Source: M3007 sp039804245 (GTDB lineage Bacteria; Bacteroidota; Bacteroidia; Chitinophagales; Saprospiraceae). Taken from it: 19,736 nucleotides of DNA. How positions within the stretch are numbered: the first letter of the stretch is position 1; every line of letters starts with the position of its first letter. The stretch is from positions 1 to 19,736 of the forward strand of contig JBDLWO010000164.1 in NCBI GenBank assembly GCA_039804245.1, read 5' to 3'. Positions 15,454-19,736 of this stretch are shown here, in pieces. Both the position numbers and the translations under genes were made by a program. The notes beneath the pieces are model-generated. The model was not told where the DNA came from and did not search any database. It saw only the letters and a program-made list of their open reading frames with translations.

Positions 15454-15747
15454 CTAACGAATTACAACGTCTTCGAGGTATTCCTCCCCGAGCTCTTTGT
15501 TAATCAACGCTCTTATTTTATCTTTTGAATAAGACAGCTCCTGCTTCAGCGGTGCGGAAATTATACTCAGGTAGAGTATATTTTTCCGCACCGCAATGCC
15601 GGAAGTATAGGTCGAGATTGTTTTTCCCATCTGATTATGCCAAATGCTCTGAATTCTCCGCTCGTGGAGTTCAGTACCCAGACGAAACTCGTTGAGCATC
15701 ATCTGCATGGCTTCTGCCAGGGTAGTCTCGTTATTTTTTCTTCTCAT
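15454..15747 (-). CDS. DciA-like DUF721 protein
   Basis: This 97-residue protein has the compact DUF721 pattern: TLAEAMQMMLNEFRLGTELHERRIQSIWHNQMGKTISTYT, then a short beta part NILYLSIISAPLKQELSYSKDKI and a closing EEYLEDVVIR. DUF721 proteins include DciA, which helps load the replicative helicase DnaB in bacteria that lack DnaC; Bacteroidota carry short versions like this one. Direct function in this organism is inferred. Its ATG overlaps the pruA stop by one base (TAATG), so its translation is likely coupled to pruA, an unusual partner. It has no membrane segment or signal. Confidence 0.85.
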   Translation of the reverse strand: MRRKNNETTLAEAMQMMLNEFRLGTELHERRIQSIWHNQMGKTISTYTSGIAVRKNILYLSIISAPLKQELSYSKDKIRALINKELGEEYLEDVVIR

Positions 15748-17378
15748 TACTCCTCTGCGAGAAACGGGTAGCGATAATCTGTTGGTGGCGCCAGCGTTTC
15801 TTTCATTGTGCGCGGCGACAGCCAGCGATACAGATTTATCATTGAGCCGGCCTTGTCGTTTGTTCCGGATGCCCGACCGCCGCCAAATGGCTGCTGACCC
15901 ACAACAGCACCGGTGGGTTTGTCGTTAATGTAGTAGTTACCGGCAGCATGTCGCAAACTGTTATTCGCCAGTTCAATGGCAGCACGGTCTCTGGCGAATA
16001 TCGCGCCGGTGAGTGCATAGGGTGACGTGGTGTTTGTCAGTTCGAGTGTCTGCTCAAACTGCCCGTCTTCATACACATATACCGTCAGTACCGGACCAAA
16101 TATTTCCTCGCACATGGTGACATAATGTGGATCACTGACTTCCAGTACAGTTGGTTCAACAAAATATCCTGCAGACTTGTCGGAGTTGCCTCCCGCAATC
16201 ACTTTTACCTTGTCCGATTTTTTTGCCTCCTGAATGTAGGCTGATATTTTATCAAATGCCTTTTCATCAATCACAGCATTGACAAAATTGCGGAAATCTT
16301 CCGTAGTACCCATCTGCATGGTTTTCAGATCGGCCAGCAGATATTCCTTTACCTGAGGCCAGAGGCTCGCGGGTATGTACGCGCGCGAAGCCGCCGAGCA
16401 TTTCTGTCCCTGGAACTCGAAGGCTCCCCTGCCGAGTGCCACTGCCAGTGCTTTCGGATCAGCCGACGAATGTGCCATCACAAAATCTTTTCCGCCTGTT
16501 TCTCCAACAATACGCGGATATGATTTGTAACCGGCGATATTCTCTCCTATGGTTTTCCAGATACGCTGAAAGACTCCGGTACTGCCTGTGAAGTGAATAC
16601 CGGCAAACTCAGGATGCCTGAAAACAATATCTCCGATGGTGGGGCCATCAACATATACCAGGTTGATAACACCGGCAGGGAGACCGGCTTCTTCCAGTAT
16701 TTCCATGATGAGCGAGGCAGAATATATCTGCGACTCAGCCGGTTTCCACACGGCTACATTACCCAGCATGGCGGGAGCAGTGGGCAGGTTGCCCGCAATA
16801 GCAGTAAAGTTGAATGGTGTCAGGGCAAATACAAAACCCTCCAGCGGACGCCAGTCGGTGCGATTCCACATGCCACGGGCGCTGGCCGGCTGCTGTTTGT
16901 ATATCTCCTGCATGAAATATACGTTATATCTCCAGAAGTCAGCCAGTTCACAGATACAGTCAATTTCAGCCTGGAAGGCGTTTTTGCTCTGGCACAGCAT
17001 GGTTGCCGCGCTCATACGCGCGCGATACGGGCCCGTGAGAAGATCGGCAGCACGGAGAAATATGGCAGCCCGCTCCTGCCATGGCATGGCCTCCCATGCC
17101 GGTTTGGCACTGAGAGCAGCTGCTATGGCGTTTTTAACGTGCTCTGCAGTTCCGCGGGCGTGATATCCGAGTATGTGCGCATGTTCGTGCGGAGGGCGCA
17201 TGGCCACCTTTTCGTCGGTGAAAACATGCCTGCCTCCTATATACATAGGCACATCCTTCTGTGTTGCTTTGGCTTCCGCGAGCGCCTTTTTAAGCGCCAG
17301 CTTCTCCGGGGAACCGGGAGCATAGTTCCATACAGGCTCGTTAACCGGTTGCGGAACTGAAAAAATTGCGTCTGTCAT
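15747..17378 (-). CDS. pruA: L-glutamate gamma-semialdehyde (1-pyrroline-5-carboxylate) dehydrogenase
   Basis: The 543-residue aldehyde dehydrogenase oxidises glutamate semialdehyde to glutamate with NAD, the second step of proline breakdown, in the cytoplasm. Landmarks are ALTPFNFTAIAGNLPTAPAM (NAD-binding), FTGSTGVFQRIW, VGETGGKDFVMAH with Glu293 as general base, and EFQGQKCSAASRAY with nucleophile Cys327. IFGPVLTVYVYED and PFGGGRASGTNDKAG follow near the end. The length and N-terminal part match the stand-alone bacterial/mitochondrial P5CDH form; proline dehydrogenase is not fused and not in the window. The ATG at 17378 was chosen because an upstream in-frame start at 17441 falls in the promoter box. 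The stop overlaps the DciA-like gene by one base. Its own promoter is likely (TACCTTTG 63 bases upstream). Confidence 0.95.
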   Translation of the reverse strand: MTDAIFSVPQPVNEPVWNYAPGSPEKLALKKALAEAKATQKDVPMYIGGRHVFTDEKVAMRPPHEHAHILGYHARGTAEHVKNAIAAALSAKPAWEAMPWQERAAIFLRAADLLTGPYRARMSAATMLCQSKNAFQAEIDCICELADFWRYNVYFMQEIYKQQPASARGMWNRTDWRPLEGFVFALTPFNFTAIAGNLPTAPAMLGNVAVWKPAESQIYSASLIMEILEEAGLPAGVINLVYVDGPTIGDIVFRHPEFAGIHFTGSTGVFQRIWKTIGENIAGYKSYPRIVGETGGKDFVMAHSSADPKALAVALGRGAFEFQGQKCSAASRAYIPASLWPQVKEYLLADLKTMQMGTTEDFRNFVNAVIDEKAFDKISAYIQEAKKSDKVKVIAGGNSDKSAGYFVEPTVLEVSDPHYVTMCEEIFGPVLTVYVYEDGQFEQTLELTNTTSPYALTGAIFARDRAAIELANNSLRHAAGNYYINDKPTGAVVGQQPFGGGRASGTNDKAGSMINLYRWLSPRTMKETLAPPTDYRYPFLAEE

Positions 17379-17440
17379 AGTGTTGAATTTGGAAATGGTG
17401 AAAAGGGCCTGGAGCCTGTTCGGTATTCTGACAGGATGCA

Positions 17441-17448
17441 CAAAGGTA
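17441..17448 (-). promoter_or_regulatory. -7 promoter box TACCTTTG for pruA-dciA
   Basis: TACCTTTG on the minus strand lies 63 bases upstream of the pruA start codon and 33 bases downstream of the coaD stop. It is identical to the box before dus. A matching TTG -33 element was not seen. Confidence 0.55.
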
Positions 17449-17480
17449 CACCGAAAAACAGCATCAGTATGTAACTGTGG

Positions 17481-17951
17481 TTACGGATTGAACGGCTCAA
17501 TTCTGATTTCATGAGGGAGAAAGGGTGTTGCATCGGCGCCACCAATTATCACCTCCCTGACTATCGTGCTGCTGATATGCGAATATTCCGGCTGCGAGAT
17601 GAGAAAAACAGTTTCAATCCCGGCCCCCACTATATGATTCACCTGGGATATGGTTTTCTCATAATCGAAATCAGAAGCGTTTCTCAACCCGCGAAGCAGG
17701 TACCTCGCACCGATTTTCTGACAGTAATGTGCGGTCAGATGCCTGAAATGGTCAACTTCCACCTTTTCATACGCACTGAACACCAGCTTCAGCCATTCAA
17801 TGCGCTGCTCCAGGGGAAACAGATACTTCTTGGATGAATTGATGCCAACGGCTACCACAATTTTATCAAAAAGAGGCAATGCACGCTTGACCAGATCAAC
17901 GTGTCCAACAGTTATAGGATCGAATGACCCCGGGAATACGGCTATTTTCAT
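17481..17951 (-). CDS. coaD: Pantetheine-phosphate adenylyltransferase
   Basis: The 156-residue enzyme transfers AMP from ATP to 4'-phosphopantetheine, giving dephospho-CoA, the fourth step of CoA synthesis, in the cytoplasm. It begins AVFPGSFDPITVGHVDLVKRA with the nucleotidyltransferase motif TVGH (14-17, catalytic His17). Other conserved sites are NSSKKYLFPLEQR (Lys42 region), LLRGLRNASDFDYE (Arg88) and EYSHISSTIVREV, the second signature (ISSTIVRE at 126-133). Length is that of typical bacterial CoaD. A promoter with TTG and CATTTTTG, 20 bases apart, lies just upstream. It is not obviously co-transcribed with pruA, which has its own promoter box. Confidence 0.97.
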   Translation of the reverse strand: MKIAVFPGSFDPITVGHVDLVKRALPLFDKIVVAVGINSSKKYLFPLEQRIEWLKLVFSAYEKVEVDHFRHLTAHYCQKIGARYLLRGLRNASDFDYEKTISQVNHIVGAGIETVFLISQPEYSHISSTIVREVIIGGADATPFLPHEIRIEPFNP

Positions 17952-17970
17952 GACAATCGTTTATTCGGGG

Positions 17971-18001
17971 CAAAAATGGGCAGAAATTGTCACGAGGCCA
18001 A
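17971..18001 (-). promoter_or_regulatory. Probable coaD promoter (TTG / CATTTTTG)
   Basis: On the minus strand, TTG at 18001-17999 (inside a T-rich run) is followed after 20 bases by CATTTTTG at 17978-17971. This is a 7 of 8 match to TAnnTTTG with good spacing. It would give a leader of about 13 bases before the coaD ATG. Confidence 0.5.
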
Positions 18002-18193
18002 AAAAGTGGCACGAAACATAACAGAAAATACCGTGTACTCCCGAAATCAGGTGATTTTTCACAGCTTTTTTGTTTTAAAAATCTTAACGTCAGTAATAGT
18101 GACATCAGCGTGTTGTAACTTGGCGCTACCAAAAAACGGGCCGAAGCCGAAAAGCCCGGAGAGAGTAGGCATAACCAACACATTACTTGTACT

Positions 18194-18649
18194 ATGAAAC
18201 AACTCTGCCTTGCAATGGTCCTTCTGTTTTCGCTCGCAGCAAACGCGAAGGCCGAAACAACTGTCTGTCTGAATGACATGAACAGTGCTGCAGCCGTAAG
18301 AGAAATTGATCCTAACCTCGTCAAAATAGGCGCGGAAAAGTTTCTTGATCTAACTCCGGCAAAGTATCGCGAGATGACCGGTCAACGCCTCGGAATTAAA
18401 AACGCTGTCGCGTTGAAAGCCGCTCAGATCAAAGTTAAAAACGAACTCGGCGATCTGCAGAACAGCGAACCTGATATTGACAAGAATGTCTATATCCTGC
18501 TGGCTATCTTTGGCCTGGCCTGGATTGCAATGGGTCTCTTCTCCGACTGGGATGGCTCCGACTGGATTGTCAACCTGCTGCTTACCATGCTATGCTGGCT
18601 GCCCGGACTTATCCACGCACTGACAAAAATGAAAGAATACTACAAGTAG
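18194..18649 (+). CDS. Exported protein with C-terminal YqaE/Pmp3 membrane domain
   Basis: The 151-residue product has a signal peptide (MKQLCLAMVLLFSLAANAKAE), then a helical middle part with LTPAKYREMTGQRLGIKNAVALKAAQ (about 53-77). At the C-terminus is a two-helix YqaE/Pmp3 domain (about 99-145): ILLAIFGLAWIAMGLF, then DWIVNLLLTMLCWLPGLIHALTKM. Stand-alone Pmp3 proteins are about 50 residues and affect membrane potential or stress response; the N-terminal extension is seen in Bacteroidota versions. Function of the combined protein is unknown. It follows a 242-base gap containing AT-rich sequence with the imperfect box TAACTTGG at 18116-18123, and is followed by a strong hairpin. Probably monocistronic. 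Confidence 0.82.
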   Translation: MKQLCLAMVLLFSLAANAKAETTVCLNDMNSAAAVREIDPNLVKIGAEKFLDLTPAKYREMTGQRLGIKNAVALKAAQIKVKNELGDLQNSEPDIDKNVYILLAIFGLAWIAMGLFSDWDGSDWIVNLLLTMLCWLPGLIHALTKMKEYYK

Positions 18650-18667
18650 TCGTCTGCCATTCAACAC

Positions 18668-18704
18668 AACAGCCGCGGTGTTGACGTTCAACACCGCGGC
18701 TGTT
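18668..18704 (+). terminator. Perfect 17-bp hairpin between the YqaE-domain gene and the DUF2752 gene
   Basis: AACAGCCGCGGTGTTGA (18668-18684) pairs perfectly with TCAACACCGCGGCTGTT (18688-18704) around a 3-base loop. It lies 18 bases after the YqaE-domain stop. No T-run follows, so it may terminate by structure alone, stabilise the upstream mRNA 3' end, or be a DNA-level palindrome. It ends 10 bases before the DUF2752 ATG. Confidence 0.6.
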
Positions 18705-18714
18705 CTACGATAAA

Positions 18715-19029
18715 ATGAAAAAAAACAAGATAACAGCAGCCGTAATGATCGCGGTCATGATACTGATTCCGATCATCCTGCTTGTCCTGCCAGCCGGTTA
18801 CTTCGACAGTGGCCCGGCCCTGTGCCCGTCCAAAAGATTCTTTGATATCGAGTGCCCCGGTTGCGGGATGACGAGAGCTGTTATGCATCTCATTCATTTT
18901 GACCTGGAAAGTGCGCTCTACTATAACAGTCTCAGTCTGATCGTGGCACCTGTTCTCGCCGCATGGTGGTGCTGGCAAATCTGGAAGACAGGCAAAGATC
19001 TCAGGCAAACCGCTTCAGACGAGTTCTGA
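18715..19029 (+). CDS. DUF2752 domain-containing membrane protein
   Basis: The 104-residue protein has an N-terminal transmembrane helix (about 7-26), then the DUF2752 signature CPSKRFFDIECPGCGMTRA, with Cys37, Cys47 and Cys50. A second helix (about 71-88) includes NSLSLIVAPVLAAWWCW. Function of DUF2752 is unknown; the Cys-x2-Cys pattern suggests metal or redox binding. In Bacteroidota this gene is commonly near DUF420 and oxidase assembly genes, and here the CxxC protein and DUF420 gene follow, though convergent. The start at 18715 is 10 bases from the large hairpin, so its ribosome binding might be affected by that fold. The stops of it and the next gene are two bases apart. Confidence 0.88.
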   Translation: MKKNKITAAVMIAVMILIPIILLVLPAGYFDSGPALCPSKRFFDIECPGCGMTRAVMHLIHFDLESALYYNSLSLIVAPVLAAWWCWQIWKTGKDLRQTASDEF

Positions 19030-19031
19030 AT

Positions 19032-19301
19032 TTACTCTTCCTCCCCGAGCATCTCCGCGATTGGCGGATCATTCTCATCCCTCCTGTTCTTCCACCACCA
19101 GAAACCTATGGCGCCTACTAACAGATAGGGCAATACAAGCATATACAAAATACCGTTATTGAGCCCCTGAGGATCACCTCCGCCCTGTTTCAGTGCGGTT
19201 TCGGCTGCCCCCTTGCACATGGCACACTGGGCCGGGGAAGAGGCATAAAATGCCATCAAAAAGAAGAGTAACAATGCGGATTTTTGAAAAAACGAACGCA
19301 T
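19032..19301 (-). CDS. Small CxxC membrane protein of the CAMCKGAAE type
   Basis: The 89-residue product has a signal peptide (about 1-25), then QCAMCKGAAETALKQGGG, with Cys26 and Cys29 as a CxxC pair at the mature N-terminus. One transmembrane helix follows (about 49-70, ILYMLVLPYLLVGAIGFWWW), with a charged tail KNRRDENDPP. I recognise this as a short Bacteroidota protein repeatedly found beside DUF420 and SCO-like genes at cytochrome oxidase loci. The CxxC could bind copper or act in thiol exchange; that is inference. It lies 18 bases after the DUF420 gene on the same strand, so both are likely in one operon. Confidence 0.8.
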   Translation of the reverse strand: MRSFFQKSALLLFFLMAFYASSPAQCAMCKGAAETALKQGGGDPQGLNNGILYMLVLPYLLVGAIGFWWWKNRRDENDPPIAEMLGEEE

Positions 19302-19319
19302 AATACCTTTTTTTCAGGT

Positions 19320-19736
19320 TCAATAATATGGTTTGAGCATCAGGTAACAGATCGGTCCGGTAACAGCCACATAGAGCCACAGCGGGAAAACCCAGCGAGC
19401 CATCTTCCTGTGGCGGTCAAACTGATCCGTATATGCCCTGTTGAAAGTCAGCAGTATGAACGGAAGTGTCAGCGCGGCGAGTATAATGTGGGTAATGAGA
19501 ATGAAAAAGTAAATGTACCTGACTACTCCCTCACCCCCGAAACGTGTTTCCGGCGTAGTGAAATGGTACAGGACATAACTGAGCAAAAACAGTGCAGAGG
19601 TGAACATGGCCGCATAAATTGCTTTCCTGTGCTGCTCCACTCTCCCGTTTTTGATGTGTATGAACGCAACCACCAGGATAACAGCAGTAAGCGCGTTGAG
19701 AGAAGCGTGAACCGGAGGCAGGAAACTGAAATCAAT
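19320..19736 (-). CDS. DUF420 family membrane protein (5' end truncated)
   Basis: The frame is open to the window edge, reading IDFSFLPPVHASLNALTAV before a GTG at 19673 that would otherwise look like a start. PPVHASLNA is the conserved opening of DUF420, so the gene begins beyond the window. Four hydrophobic segments are visible, with His residues in EQHRKAIY, ITHIILAALTL and DRHRKMARW in the usual places. DUF420 resembles the CtaM/CtaG-type proteins linked to assembly of haem-copper oxidases (Cu delivery or subunit folding). It leads the CxxC protein gene by 18 bases. The rest of the cluster, possibly SCO and oxidase subunits, should lie beyond the right end of the window. Confidence 0.9.
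   Translation of the reverse strand: MDFSFLPPVHASLNALTAVILVVAFIHIKNGRVEQHRKAIYAAMFTSALFLLSYVLYHFTTPETRFGGEGVVRYIYFFILITHIILAALTLPFILLTFNRAYTDQFDRHRKMARWVFPLWLYVAVTGPICYLMLKPYY

Noticed and set aside
16593..17360. 255-codon open frame on the plus strand opposite pruA
   Set aside because: It is antisense to a confidently identified dehydrogenase, resembles no family, and has Cys/Arg/His-rich shadow composition.
17486..17500. ATTGA...TCAAT inverted repeat at the end of coaD as a terminator
   Set aside because: Only a 5-bp AT-rich stem within the coding region and no T-run.
18137..18158. CGGGC...GCCCG hairpin in the 5' region of the YqaE-domain gene, considered as a riboswitch or leader
   Set aside because: Only a 5-bp stem with a 12-base loop and no further structure; too weak to call.

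Overview
The window is a gene-dense chromosomal stretch from a member of the phylum Bacteroidota. Several independent signs point there: a GLPGLI-family secreted protein, a DUF4249 lipoprotein paired with an STN/CarboxypepD_reg TonB-dependent receptor, a DUF420/DUF2752/CAMCK-type cluster as seen near Bacteroidota cytochrome oxidase loci, an LDH-like malate dehydrogenase, and promoter boxes of the TAnnTTTG type used by the Bacteroidota primary sigma factor. The order or genus cannot be fixed from the sequence alone. I see 23 protein genes, two of them cut by the window edges. I see no RNA genes, insertion sequences, CRISPR arrays or prophage genes.

Layout. Bases 1-2421 (+): a truncated TerC-family membrane protein, a membrane-anchored DNA/RNA non-specific endonuclease and a GLPGLI protein. 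Bases 2425-9857 (-), in transcription order: an STN-type TonB-dependent receptor with its DUF4249 lipoprotein; malate dehydrogenase with its own promoter and a hairpin just after its stop; a thioredoxin-fold AhpC/TSA-like protein; then a tight crtZ (carotenoid hydroxylase) - GNAT acyltransferase pair; and last an unrecognised 180-residue protein. Bases 9942-14186 (+): a likely four-gene operon of a tRNA-dihydrouridine synthase, a GtrB-like glycosyltransferase with altered active-site motifs, a parallel beta-helix exported protein and an SO2930-type diheme cytochrome c. The last two overlap by ATGA and form a recurrent but functionally uncharacterised pair.

Bases 14192-17951 (-): an ECF sigma factor followed by a single-pass membrane protein likely to be its anti-sigma partner; 1-pyrroline-5-carboxylate dehydrogenase (pruA) overlapping by one base with a DciA/DUF721 protein; and phosphopantetheine adenylyltransferase (coaD). 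Bases 18194-19029 (+): a secreted or inner-membrane protein ending in a YqaE/Pmp3 domain, a perfect 17-bp hairpin, and a DUF2752 protein. Bases 19032-19736 (-): a small CxxC membrane protein and a truncated DUF420 protein, probably the tail of a respiratory oxidase assembly cluster that continues outside the window.

Most genes are housekeeping or envelope genes of known families. The parts with least known function are the beta-helix/diheme cytochrome pair with its upstream glycosyltransferase, the DUF4249/receptor pair, the 180-residue unknown and the sigma/anti-sigma pair with no linked target. No intergenic stretch exceeds about 300 bases; the longest (17952-18193, 242 bases) holds a likely coaD promoter and the 5' region of the YqaE-domain gene.
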